Notes: generated from the letters alone by a model not told the origin. Positions 42,517-51,163 are shown, numbered from the stretch's first letter. The stretch: 64,000 nucleotides of DNA from Deferribacter thermophilus (GCF_049472675.1 NZ_JAPNXM010000005.1:62001-126000); one strand, 5' to 3'. Translations and numbers: made by a program.

Positions 42517-42545
42517 ATTATAATATCTAATTCATGAAAAATCAA
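42517..42545. promoter_or_regulatory. Symmetrical divergent promoter sharing one palindromic -10 element
   Basis: The palindrome ATTATAAT (42517-42524) reads TATAAT on both strands. On the minus strand TTGATT (42540-42545) with a 17-base spacer completes a strong promoter for the membrane-CARF gene. On the plus strand TATAAT ends nine bases before the ATG at 42534 of the CCA-enzyme gene, which has no ribosome site, so that mRNA would be leaderless or nearly so. The minus -35 lies inside the CCA-enzyme coding region. Confidence 0.6.
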
Positions 42546-43838
42546 ATAAACTATAAATTAAAAGAACTACCTTTTTATGAAGCGCTTAAAGGTCTATGTG
42601 AATATGAGTTTTATTTTGTGGGTGGATTTGTTAGAGATGTATTACTTGGCAAAAAGGCAAAAGATGTAGATTTAGTCCCTTTTGGCATAGATTACAAAGA
42701 TTTTGCATGGCTTTTAAAAAAGAAATTACAAGCAACATCTGTCCCTTTTAAAGATAATATAAGGTTAATTTTAAAAGATTTTGTAATCGATGTGTCAAAG
42801 CCTCGAGGAAAAAATATTATTGAAGATCTTCAAAAAAGGGATTTTACAATAAATAATCTTGCTACTGACATAAAAGGGAATATTATCGGAGATACCAATG
42901 AGTTAAAAAATAAGGTCATCAAATATGTTTATGAAGATGTTTTCAATGATGATCCCGTCAGGATTTTACGAGCTTTTAGATTTGTATCTCAACTTGAATT
43001 TGATATTGAAAATGAAACCTTTGAAAAAATCTTTCGAGAAAAATACCTGTTGAAAAATGCCCCTTTTGAAAGAGTTTATGATGAGCTAATTAAACTTTTA
43101 AAAGGTAAATCAAACTTTAAAGCCTTAAAATTAATGCAGCATAGTGAAGTGTTATTTACCCTTTTTCCAGAATTTAAAAAAATAGAAGGTCTCCCTCAAG
43201 GGAAATACCACCAGGACTGCGCACTAACTCACACTTTTAGAGTCGTTGAAAAAACAAGATTAATTACTGACAAATTAAACAAAGATGATGAAACAAAAAC
43301 TATTTTGCTGTTATCTGCACTTTTTCACGATGTGGGTAAAGCTGTAGCTGGCGAAAAAAATAATTATAAAAACTTTGTGGGGCATGAAGAAGAAAGCGCA
43401 AAAATTGCTGAAAAATATTTAAAAAAATTCCCTATTAATAAAAAGAACTTAAAAGAAGTTTTACATCTTATAAAGAACCATACCAAAATTAGAATATATG
43501 CATCAGAAAAAGCAAAGGATAACACACTGAAAAAATTTATATATAACAATGCTGAACTTATTGAGGAAATTATACTTTTTACACTTGCTGATAACCTTTC
43601 AAAAGGGCAAAATATCAACGATATTTATGAAACAATCATAAGAATCAGAAAACTATCTAAAGAGCTTGATTGGAACAAAAAAGAGTTAATCAATGGAAAC
43701 ACTTTAATTGAATTAAACATCCCTGACAAAACAAAATACGCCACAATCTTAAAAGATGTTCACGAAAAACTTGTAATTGGGATACTCAAAACAAAAGAAG
43801 AAGCGATAAAATACATTTTAGATAGGTATTTAAAATAA
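42534..43838 (+). CDS. CCA-adding enzyme / poly(A) polymerase-family nucleotidyltransferase with HD domain
   Basis: A class II nucleotidyltransferase that builds or repairs the tRNA 3' CCA end, or adds A residues to RNA. The 434-residue chain has FVGGFVRDVLLGKKAKDVDLV (GG at 30-31, metal aspartates 44 and 46), KRDFTINNLA (101-110), NDDPVRILRAFRF (138-150) and a C-terminal HD phosphohydrolase domain (ALFHDVGKA, His265-Asp266). Family members often divide CCA and A addition between two enzymes; which this is cannot be read here. No ribosome site precedes the ATG. Confidence 0.93.
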   Translation: MKNQINYKLKELPFYEALKGLCEYEFYFVGGFVRDVLLGKKAKDVDLVPFGIDYKDFAWLLKKKLQATSVPFKDNIRLILKDFVIDVSKPRGKNIIEDLQKRDFTINNLATDIKGNIIGDTNELKNKVIKYVYEDVFNDDPVRILRAFRFVSQLEFDIENETFEKIFREKYLLKNAPFERVYDELIKLLKGKSNFKALKLMQHSEVLFTLFPEFKKIEGLPQGKYHQDCALTHTFRVVEKTRLITDKLNKDDETKTILLLSALFHDVGKAVAGEKNNYKNFVGHEEESAKIAEKYLKKFPINKKNLKEVLHLIKNHTKIRIYASEKAKDNTLKKFIYNNAELIEEIILFTLADNLSKGQNINDIYETIIRIRKLSKELDWNKKELINGNTLIELNIPDKTKYATILKDVHEKLVIGILKTKEEAIKYILDRYLK

Positions 43839-43861
43839 AAAAGCGCCCCACAATGGGACGC
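43832..43861 (-). terminator. Terminator of the RND efflux operon
   Basis: On the minus strand GCGTCCCA-TTG-TGGGGCGC pairs fully if one U-G wobble is allowed, and TTTTTTATTTTA follows. On the plus strand the same site has a C-A mismatch and no T-run, so it is built for the minus-strand operon. Confidence 0.85.
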
Positions 43862-43868
43862 AGAATAT

Positions 43869-44060
43869 CTATTCCTCAGGGATACCCATCTTTTTTAAAA
43901 ATATCTCAAGTGGGCAAAAATTTGTAAAACCTGATTGAAACAGGTTTAAACCCACAAACAGCGTAAAAGCAAACCACCACTTACTAACTGTCAAACCTAA
44001 AATTACACTAATGGTAACAAACAAACCTGGAATTATTCTCATTAATCTTTTAACTGACAT
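43869..44060 (-). CDS. DUF2892 (YgaP-like) small membrane protein
   Basis: A 63-residue inner-membrane protein with two hydrophobic segments and the DUF2892 signature NLFQSGFTNFCPLEIFLKKMG. Relatives are often joined to rhodanese domains or placed beside ArsR-type regulators and efflux genes in sulfur or metal stress operons. The free cysteine in FCPLE is the conserved one. It is the last gene of the efflux operon, 3 bp after the RND gene. Confidence 0.92.
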   Translation of the reverse strand: MSVKRLMRIIPGLFVTISVILGLTVSKWWFAFTLFVGLNLFQSGFTNFCPLEIFLKKMGIPEE

Positions 44061-44063
44061 AAT

Positions 44064-47000
44064 TTATACCTCCTGTTTATTAAAATATTTCACCATAAAC
44101 CTATGATAAAAATAGTAACTTAACGGTATAATAACGAGTGTCAAAATTGTTGACACTACCGCACCAGTAATCAAAGATACACCAAGCCCTGCAAAAATTG
44201 GGTCAGGCAGCATAAACAAAGCACCAGTAATAACTGCCACTGTGGTCAATACAACTGGCCTTGTTCTGATTGCACCTGCTTGCACCACAGCCTCTTTTAT
44301 ATCTTTCCCTTTTTCAAGTGCAGCTTCTGTAAAATCTATCAACAACACCGCATTTCTCACCATAATACCAGCAAGTGCAATAAATCCAATCATACTTGTT
44401 GCTGTGAAAAACTTACCAAAAATGAAATGCCCTGGTATAATCCCAAGCAAGCTGAGTGGAATAGGTATCATCATAATAATTGGTGTTGCAAAAGATTTAA
44501 ACCATGCCACAAGCACAAAATACATAATCACAAGCACCGCAGCAAAAGCAAGCCCAAGGTCTCTAAACACTTCGTAAGTAATCTGCCATTCACCATCCCA
44601 CTTTACACTTACATGGTCAGTTGTCTTAGGCTGATGAGTCCAGAGAAGTTTTACTGGCTCGCCGTTATAAGTAATATTTTTTATCTCCTTATTCATTTTC
44701 AAAATTGCATACACTGGGCTTTCCTCTTTACCTGCTACATCACCAGTCACATAAATAACAGGTTGTAAGTTTTTGTGATAAATTGCTTTCTCTTTTGTCT
44801 TCTCTTTGATATGCACAAGCTCGCTCAAAGGAACAGGCTTTCCTGCCATAGAAATCAAGTTTATATTTTTTATAGCACTTAAAATATTCCTTTCACTCTC
44901 AGGCAGTTTCAAAATTATATCCACATCTTCTCTATCAAACCCAGTATGGATAATACCAACTTTCATCCCTTTTAGAGCCATGTATAAAGTTTTAGATACC
45001 ATCTCAGTGGAAATACCTGTCAAAGCAGCTTTTTCTTTATCCACATCAAACACATACTCTTTCATGTCATCTTCTACATACCAGTCAACATCCACAACTC
45101 CGTCAGTCTTCTCAAAAATCTCTTTTATTTTCTTAGCCACTTCCAACCTTGCCTTTTCATTTGGCCCATAAACTTCTGCTACAAGAGTAGATAGCACTGG
45201 CGGGCCAGGTGGAACCTCTGCTATTTTAACATTTGCATTATATTTCTTTGCAATTTCTTGAATTGGGCCACGAATCAGCTTTGCAAGATCATGACTCTTT
45301 AGTTTTCTTGCTGTTTTATCAACAAAATTTACCTGAATATCTGCTACATTGTTACCTCTTCTAAGGAAATAGTGTCTTACAAGACCATTGAAGTTGTAAG
45401 GTGCTGCAATACCAGCATAAATCTGATAGTTTTCTACCTCTTTTACTGTTGCAAGATAATTTCCTATTTCTGAGGCTACTTTTGTAGTCTCTTCTAATGG
45501 TGTCCCTTCTGGCATATCTATGATTACCTGTAATTCGTTTTTGTTATCAAAAGGGAGCATCTTCATTACTACAAGCTTGGTAGGTATAAACATGAAAGCA
45601 CCTATAAATAAACCTATCATTACTACTGTTAACAACAATCTTAAAGACAATTTATCTATTAGAGGGATAAGCACTTTACTATAAATCTTATAAAGCTTTG
45701 TCTGTTTTACATACTCTTCTTCATCCACATCCCCTTCAACTTTTGTGTGCCCAGCAAGTAATTTATATGCAAGCCAAGGTGTAATAATCAGAGCTACAAG
45801 TAGTGAGAAAATCATAGCAAGGGATGCCCCAATTGGCATAGGTTTCATATAAGGCCCCATAAGCCCTCTAACAAATGCCATAGGGTAAATAGCTACGATA
45901 ACTGTAATTGTAGCAAGGATAGTGGGGTTGCCCACTTCACCCACAGCAAGTATTGCCCGCTTAAGCAGATTTTTATTGGAAATCTTAAAATGCCTTTCCA
46001 TATTTTCAACAACGATGATAGCATCATCCACCACAAGACCTGCAACAAATATAAGGGCAAAAAGTGTCACCCTGTTTAATGTATAGTCAAACATGTAATA
46101 AACAAAAAGTGTCAAAGCAAAAGTAACAGGCAGCGCCACAAATACTACAAAACCAGCTCTCCACCCCATTGTAAGAGTCATAACGATAATAACAGCAAGG
46201 ATAGCTCCCAATAAGTGCTCAATGAGTGTTTTAACCTTCTCATAAGCTGTATCACCATAGTTTCTAGTAACTGTAACTTTCACATCATCAGGGATGATAG
46301 TTTTCTTCAATGTTTCAAGCTTATCTAAGATATTATCAGCTACTACAACTGAGTCGCTACCTTTTCTTTTTGAAATAGAAATTGTTACTGCATTATAAAG
46401 ATTTGGTGATATCTTTTCATTAAAACCTATTAAAACATAGTTATCTGGCACATCTGGTGCATCACTTACTTTTGCAACATCTTTTAAATAAACAGGTTTG
46501 CCATTATAAACGCCTACTACAAGATTTTTAACATCTTCTACACTCTGGAAAAAACCACCCGCTCTAATATAAAATGTTTTGTTGTTGGCTGTAATTTCAC
46601 CAGAGTTTAGAGACTGATTGGACATATTCAATGCGCCATAGAGTCTAAATAGGTCAAGATTATAAGATTTTAGAGCTGTAATATCTGGCTCAATTCTCAC
46701 AACCCTTTTGTATCCACCAATTATAGAAGTTTCTGAAATATCAGGAATTTCTTTTAATCTATGCTCCACCTCAGCAGCTATCCTTCTAAGTGTATATGAA
46801 TCATAATTTTCCGACCAAAGTGTCAAAGCAACCTGAGGGACATCATCAATAGACCTCTTCTTAATTATTGGCATCATTACGCCTTGAGGCATCCTGTCCA
46901 TATTGTAATCAATCTTGGTTTTAAGCTTAGTAATACTTTCTTCTTCATCCTCACCCACTTTAAACCTGACAGTCACCATTCCCACATCATTCATCGCTGT

Positions 47001-47345
47001 CCCATAAACATATTCAACACCAGGGATTTCCCACATCAGCTTTTCAAGGGGCTCTACAACAACTTTTTCCACATCTTTTGCACCAGCTCCAGGATAAGGG
47101 ACAAATATATCCACCATAGGAACCACTATCTGTGGCTCCTCCTCTTTTGGAGTCATAATCACAGAAACTATACCGATAAAAAGTGCTGCTATAATTAAAA
47201 GCGGTGTAATCTTTGAGCGCAAAAATGCCTTTGCTACCCTTTCAGCAATACCATACTTTAACTCTTCTATTTCTTCATCAACATCTATTTCACAGGCTTC
47301 CACTTTTTGATTTTTATCTTTTAACTCTTTATCTTTTTCCATCAT
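44064..47345 (-). CDS. RND-family efflux permease
   Basis: The inner-membrane proton-driven pump of a tripartite efflux system. The 1093 residues include a charged N-terminal tail of about 35 residues, twelve membrane helices with two large periplasmic loops, and the proton-relay segment VAGLVVDDAIIVVENMERH in helix 4. The paired aspartates resemble drug-type (HAE) pumps rather than heavy-metal (HME) pumps. The ribosome site GGAGGGG overlaps the stop of the adaptor gene. Operon order is arsR-tolC-adaptor-pump-DUF2892. The substrate is unknown; ArsR control hints at a metal, metalloid or reactive sulfur compound as inducer. Confidence 0.95.
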   Translation of the reverse strand: MMEKDKELKDKNQKVEACEIDVDEEIEELKYGIAERVAKAFLRSKITPLLIIAALFIGIVSVIMTPKEEEPQIVVPMVDIFVPYPGAGAKDVEKVVVEPLEKLMWEIPGVEYVYGTAMNDVGMVTVRFKVGEDEEESITKLKTKIDYNMDRMPQGVMMPIIKKRSIDDVPQVALTLWSENYDSYTLRRIAAEVEHRLKEIPDISETSIIGGYKRVVRIEPDITALKSYNLDLFRLYGALNMSNQSLNSGEITANNKTFYIRAGGFFQSVEDVKNLVVGVYNGKPVYLKDVAKVSDAPDVPDNYVLIGFNEKISPNLYNAVTISISKRKGSDSVVVADNILDKLETLKKTIIPDDVKVTVTRNYGDTAYEKVKTLIEHLLGAILAVIIVMTLTMGWRAGFVVFVALPVTFALTLFVYYMFDYTLNRVTLFALIFVAGLVVDDAIIVVENMERHFKISNKNLLKRAILAVGEVGNPTILATITVIVAIYPMAFVRGLMGPYMKPMPIGASLAMIFSLLVALIITPWLAYKLLAGHTKVEGDVDEEEYVKQTKLYKIYSKVLIPLIDKLSLRLLLTVVMIGLFIGAFMFIPTKLVVMKMLPFDNKNELQVIIDMPEGTPLEETTKVASEIGNYLATVKEVENYQIYAGIAAPYNFNGLVRHYFLRRGNNVADIQVNFVDKTARKLKSHDLAKLIRGPIQEIAKKYNANVKIAEVPPGPPVLSTLVAEVYGPNEKARLEVAKKIKEIFEKTDGVVDVDWYVEDDMKEYVFDVDKEKAALTGISTEMVSKTLYMALKGMKVGIIHTGFDREDVDIILKLPESERNILSAIKNINLISMAGKPVPLSELVHIKEKTKEKAIYHKNLQPVIYVTGDVAGKEESPVYAILKMNKEIKNITYNGEPVKLLWTHQPKTTDHVSVKWDGEWQITYEVFRDLGLAFAAVLVIMYFVLVAWFKSFATPIIMMIPIPLSLLGIIPGHFIFGKFFTATSMIGFIALAGIMVRNAVLLIDFTEAALEKGKDIKEAVVQAGAIRTRPVVLTTVAVITGALFMLPDPIFAGLGVSLITGAVVSTILTLVIIPLSYYFYHRFMVKYFNKQEV

Positions 47346-48527
47346 TTACCCCTCCAGGATATCTCCTGCATTTAATTTATCAGCATTTTCGATAACGACT
47401 CTCTCACCAGGCTTGAGTCCACTAAGAATTTCTATTCCATCTTCAAATTTTCTACCTATTTTTACAATTCTGAGCTCTGCTTTACCATTTCTATCCACAA
47501 AAACTATTTCCAGTTGTCCTCGTTTAACAACTGCATTTTCTGGAACAACAATCAAATCATCCATATCACCTTTAACCTTCACTTTTGCATACATGCCAGG
47601 AACGCAAGCATCACAACCAGTAAGTTTAATTTTGAAATTTCTAGTCGCTGGATCAACATCAGGACTTATTTCCAACACTTTTGCACTATAACTTTTATTT
47701 ATAGAAGGGATGAAAACATCTACATTATCACCCACTTTAATTTTATTTAAAGCCCCTTCATTTACAAAGGCATAAACAACTGTCTTTTTAGAGCCTATTT
47801 TCAAAAGAGGTGCACCAGGTGCTGCAAGATTGCCAATATCAGTTTTTTTCTCTAAAACGATTCCATCAAAAGGAGCTTTGATTTCTGTGTATGACAAATA
47901 AGTATTTACTTCTGATAGCGCAGCCAAAGCCTGCTCTTTTTTTATTTTCACTTGCTCATATTTCTCTTTTGCAAGATTTAAATTTTTCTCCGCAAGTTCT
48001 AAAGAAGCTTTTGCCATTTTGTATTTAGCTTCTACTTCGTCAAATTCTTGCTGACTTACACTTTCATTCTTTATCAAATTCTGAAACCTTTTATATGTTT
48101 TCTCCGCTAACTCATATCCAGCTTTTGCCTGATCATATTGCCTTTTTGCCATTTCAATGCCAAGTTCTGCTTGTTTTAAGCCATTTTCTGCTTCTTTGAC
48201 TGATGCAAGAGCAAATCTCTTTTTATCTTCAAGCTCTTTGCTTTTAAGTTTTATTAACAAATCACCTTTTTTAAATGTTTCACCTTCTTGCACATAAATC
48301 TTTTCCACATACCCTACAACTTTTGGCATTAAAAATGTAGTAGTATCACTAAAAACTGTACCGCTAAAAGTATCCATATCAGCTATTTTCTTCTCGGAAA
48401 CTGTAGAAATTTTCACATTAACCTTTTTTGGAGTATAAATACTCTCTCCCTTTTTAGCTTCTTTACCAGATGAACAGGATATAGCAAAAAAAGCTATCAA
48501 AACAAAAAGTGCATACAACTTTTTCAT
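47346..48527 (-). CDS. Efflux adaptor (membrane fusion protein), lipoprotein
   Basis: The periplasmic adaptor linking the RND pump to its TolC-like channel. The 393-residue chain has a lipoprotein signal (AFFAISC, lipidated Cys18), then a lipoyl half-motif (MPKVVGYVEKIYVQEGETFKKGD), a long alpha-helical hairpin (about 100-205), a second lipoyl half (APFDGIVLEKKTDIGNLAAPG) and a beta-barrel domain. An unusual C-x2-C pair (Cys305, Cys308 in TGCDACVPGMYAKV) lies near the membrane-proximal region and might bind a metal or form a disulfide. It directly precedes the pump gene. Confidence 0.95.
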   Translation of the reverse strand: MKKLYALFVLIAFFAISCSSGKEAKKGESIYTPKKVNVKISTVSEKKIADMDTFSGTVFSDTTTFLMPKVVGYVEKIYVQEGETFKKGDLLIKLKSKELEDKKRFALASVKEAENGLKQAELGIEMAKRQYDQAKAGYELAEKTYKRFQNLIKNESVSQQEFDEVEAKYKMAKASLELAEKNLNLAKEKYEQVKIKKEQALAALSEVNTYLSYTEIKAPFDGIVLEKKTDIGNLAAPGAPLLKIGSKKTVVYAFVNEGALNKIKVGDNVDVFIPSINKSYSAKVLEISPDVDPATRNFKIKLTGCDACVPGMYAKVKVKGDMDDLIVVPENAVVKRGQLEIVFVDRNGKAELRIVKIGRKFEDGIEILSGLKPGERVVIENADKLNAGDILEG

Positions 48528-48546
48528 TATCTATCCTCCTAAATTT

Positions 48547-49860
48547 TTATTTTATCATACCTATTGCAAATAAAAGCCTAGCTTTTGCCACAATCAAATC
48601 ATATTCTGCCATAAGTAAGCGAAGTTCTGCTTCTTTTACTTCTACCTCTCTATCGAGAAGCTCTGTAACTTTGGCTAACCCTTCTTTAAATCTGTTTTCT
48701 GTAATCTTTAAAGCTTCATAAGCTTTTTCCACCTGCAACTTTGAAGCTTCAAGCTTACTTTCCGAAGATTTTATAGAATAGTATGCTTCTTTTACCTCTG
48801 TTTTAATCTGATATTTTAAGTCTGCAATTTTATTTAGTAATGAAAAATAGTTTGACTTATTCTCTTTTATTTTATTGTAATCAGAAAACCCATTAAAAAT
48901 ATTGAGCTTTGCATAAGCTCCAATTGTAAAACCTGTCCCAGCATCACCAAAAATTTTGTCATCATTTTGCTTATAATTTGCAAATAATGCGACTTCTGGC
49001 AAAAAAGAACTCTTTGATTTTTTCACTTCATAGTCATTTATTTTTAAATAATGATTATATGCTTTCAGATCCTCTCTATTTGAAAGCGCTAAATCGATAT
49101 ATTCATTCAGATTTTTTTCTACATTTATATTTAAATCACTCCAGACTACATCAACATCTTCATCAATATTTAATAAACGCTGTAAATAGCTCTTTGACAC
49201 TTCCACCTGCTTTTCGGCATCTTTAATAGCTGCTTCATTCATCAATAAGTAGCTTTCTGCTACTAATAAATCACTTTTGACTATCATACCATTTTTGTAA
49301 AAATCTTTTGCCATTTCATAATATTTTTTTGTTCTCTCATAAGATTTCTTTGTGACCTCTAAAGCTTTTTTGGATAATCCTACGGCGTAAAAAGAGCGAT
49401 ATGTGTTAAATAGGATATTATCTTTTACTCTTGATAATTTGTATTCACTCGCTTTTTCTAGCTCCTTTGCCTGCTTTATTCCAAAAAATATTTTACCATT
49501 CATAAAAATGGGCTGTATCAGTTCTATTTTTGTTTCAAAATTTGTAACATTTTCGGGGTTTTTTAATTGTGTTGCAAAATATTGCATATCAAATCTGCCT
49601 TGAGCCATTTTTGCAAAAGCAGCTGTTGCTGGCTCATCACTTCTCATATATGTTTCTGAAATATTTAATTTTGGTAAATATGCCCCGTAGGCTTGAAACT
49701 TTTTATATTTTGCCGCTTCAGCCTCTTTTTCATAAGCTTTGATAAGATTATTATTTTCAAGGGCATACTTTTTAGCCTCATCAATGGTAAACACTTTTGC
49801 GTAAATGTTGCTAACAATCAGAAACAAAAAGAAAACAACAAATAAATTTCTATTCATCAT
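48547..49860 (-). CDS. TolC-family outer-membrane efflux channel
   Basis: The outer-membrane duct of the tripartite pump. The 437-residue protein has a signal peptide ending near SNIYA (residue 21) and two repeats of the TolC type: long coiled-coil helices (KKYALENNNLIKAYEKEAEAAKYK opening, printed here in part) with short strands containing the PKLNISETYMR and PEVALFANYKQ segments. It begins inside the end of the arsR gene (11-base overlap) and is 20 bp upstream of the adaptor. Confidence 0.93.
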   Translation of the reverse strand: MMNRNLFVVFFLFLIVSNIYAKVFTIDEAKKYALENNNLIKAYEKEAEAAKYKKFQAYGAYLPKLNISETYMRSDEPATAAFAKMAQGRFDMQYFATQLKNPENVTNFETKIELIQPIFMNGKIFFGIKQAKELEKASEYKLSRVKDNILFNTYRSFYAVGLSKKALEVTKKSYERTKKYYEMAKDFYKNGMIVKSDLLVAESYLLMNEAAIKDAEKQVEVSKSYLQRLLNIDEDVDVVWSDLNINVEKNLNEYIDLALSNREDLKAYNHYLKINDYEVKKSKSSFLPEVALFANYKQNDDKIFGDAGTGFTIGAYAKLNIFNGFSDYNKIKENKSNYFSLLNKIADLKYQIKTEVKEAYYSIKSSESKLEASKLQVEKAYEALKITENRFKEGLAKVTELLDREVEVKEAELRLLMAEYDLIVAKARLLFAIGMIK

Positions 49861-50125
49861 AACCCTCCATCAAAACTTCTACCATCTTCATAATTTTTTT
49901 ATCACTAACTTTATAACAGATACTGCTACCATCCCTTTCACCCTGAACAATCCCTGCATTTTTTAATAAACCAAGGTGTCTGCTAATTACTGCCTGTGGA
50001 ATATTTAAAATCTCTGACATTTTGGTAACATTACACTCTTTTTTACACAATCCATGAACTATCTTTAACCTCACTGGATGCCCCATAACCCTTAGCTTTT
50101 CCGAATAGATTTCGTAAACATCCAT
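49850..50125 (-). CDS. ArsR-family transcriptional repressor of the efflux operon
   Basis: A 91-residue winged-helix repressor. The DNA-reading helix lies in VTKMSEILNIPQAVISRHLGLLKNAGIV, followed by the wing GERDGSSICYKV. Cys residues in HGLCKKECNV and SSICYKV could sense a metal, thiol or reactive sulfur species. I chose the ATG at 50125 (MDVYEIY) because GGAGG stands seven bases upstream; a GTG six bases earlier is too close. It is first in the operon and is preceded by a 26-bp perfect palindrome in its own promoter, so it is likely self-repressing. Confidence 0.93.
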   Translation of the reverse strand: MDVYEIYSEKLRVMGHPVRLKIVHGLCKKECNVTKMSEILNIPQAVISRHLGLLKNAGIVQGERDGSSICYKVSDKKIMKMVEVLMEGYDE

Positions 50126-50144
50126 AAGCACACCTCCGTATATG

Positions 50145-50170
50145 CAAATATATAAATATTTATATATTTG
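50145..50170. promoter_or_regulatory. 26-bp perfect palindrome, likely ArsR operator
   Basis: The half-site CAAATATATAAAT is followed immediately by its exact reverse complement. It lies 20 bases upstream of the arsR ATG and covers the expected -10 region. ArsR/SmtB repressors bind AT-rich inverted repeats of this kind. Confidence 0.8.
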
Positions 50171-50180
50171 TAATTGTCAA
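50152..50180 (-). promoter_or_regulatory. Promoter of the arsR-efflux operon
   Basis: A perfect TTGACA (minus strand, 50175-50180) followed after 17-18 bases by ATTTATA inside the palindrome at 50145-50170. Binding of a repressor to the palindrome would cover the -10 element and block transcription. Confidence 0.6.
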
Positions 50181-50259
50181 TACTTATTTTTGATTTGAAA
50201 TTTTTTAATATTTTCTTATTGATTTAGTAAAAATTGTATGTTAGAAGATTTCTCCCAAA

Positions 50260-50348
50260 ACACACGCCCAAAAAACAGGTATCTGGCGCGTGTCAGCATA
50301 AGCTGATGCCACTACCTGGGGCGGAGGAATAACAAATAAGGAGGAAGT
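50260..50348 (+). promoter_or_regulatory. Structured leader of rpsB-tsf (candidate S2 autoregulatory element)
   Basis: A GC-rich segment in AT-rich surroundings. CGCCC (50265-50269) and CAGGTA (50276-50281), separated by a six-A bulge, pair with TACCTG (50313-50318) and GGGCG (50319-50323). Inside is TCAGC-ATAA-GCTGA, and ACACGC can pair instead with GCGTGT, giving an alternative fold. The ribosome site AAGGAGG begins 15 bases after the stem. S2 genes of other bacteria have autoregulatory leaders, so a similar role is likely. Confidence 0.55.
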
Positions 50349-51161
50349 ATGTCTTATATTTCAATCAAAAATCTGCTTGAAGCAGGTGTGCACTTTGGCC
50401 ACCAAACAAAAAGATGGAACCCAAAGATGCAAAAATATGTCTTTGGGAAGAAAAACGGTATCTACATAATCGATCTTCAAAAAACTGCACAATGTTTCAA
50501 TCAAGCTTACGAGTTTATCAGAGACATGGTAAAAAGTGGTGCTTCAGTGCTTTTTGTGGGCACCAAAAAACAGGCTCAAGAAGCTATTAAAGAAGCAGCA
50601 GAAAAATGTCAAAGCTTTTATGTTAACAACAGGTGGTTAGGTGGAACTTTAACAAACTTTAACACAATCAAAACTCGTATTCAAAGATTGAAAGAATTAG
50701 AAGAGATGTTTAACTCTAATTATATTAAAAACTACACTAAAAAAGAAGCTGCAAGACTTAAAAGGGAATATGAAAAATTAAAAAAGAATCTATATGGTAT
50801 TAAAGATATGGAAGAAATTCCTGATATACTCTTTATTATTGATATTAAAAGGGAAATGAATGCGGTACTTGAAGCAAAAAAATTAGGTTTACCAATAGTT
50901 GCAATTGTAGATACAAACTGTGATCCTGATCTTGTAGATTTCCCAATACCTGGTAATGATGACGCTATCCGTGCCTGTCAATTAATTGCAAATAGAATAG
51001 CTGATGCTGTTTTAGAAGGTAAACAGCTTCGCGAAGAAGAACTTTTAGAAGAGGTTAGAGCAGCTAACCAGAATGAAGAGGATGATGACATCCCAGTAGA
51101 TGAAATTGTAGAAAGTGAAGAATCAGAAACTGAAGAAAAAGAAGAAGCTAAGGAGGAGTAA
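50349..51161 (+). CDS. rpsB: 30S ribosomal protein S2
   Basis: S2 is a late-binding protein of the small ribosomal subunit. The 270-residue chain has the family opening ISIKNLLEAGVHFGHQTKRWNPKM, the block NNRWLGGTLTNF and PIVAIVDTNCDPDLVDFPIPGNDDA. About 35 C-terminal residues are almost entirely acidic (EEDDDIPVDEIVESEE and onwards), longer than in E. coli. AGGAGG lies five bases before the ATG. It is followed at 2 bp by tsf. Confidence 0.98.
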   Translation: MSYISIKNLLEAGVHFGHQTKRWNPKMQKYVFGKKNGIYIIDLQKTAQCFNQAYEFIRDMVKSGASVLFVGTKKQAQEAIKEAAEKCQSFYVNNRWLGGTLTNFNTIKTRIQRLKELEEMFNSNYIKNYTKKEAARLKREYEKLKKNLYGIKDMEEIPDILFIIDIKREMNAVLEAKKLGLPIVAIVDTNCDPDLVDFPIPGNDDAIRACQLIANRIADAVLEGKQLREEELLEEVRAANQNEEDDDIPVDEIVESEESETEEKEEAKEE

Positions 51162-51163
51162 TA

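Noticed and set aside
37700..42600. A CRISPR array near the CARF and Csx20 genes
   Set aside because: I looked for regularly spaced direct repeats of 24-40 bases in all intergenic parts and saw none; the only repeats are the MITE units and a short palindrome.
44242..45171. Antisense reading frames of 111-162 codons in the RND pump gene
   Set aside because: They are shadows of a well-supported gene, with histidine, cysteine and lysine-rich composition and no ribosome site.
44064..47345. Heavy-metal (CusA/HME-type) assignment of the RND pump
   Set aside because: Helix 4 has the paired aspartates VDDAII of drug-type pumps, and the methionine clusters of CusA are not evident.
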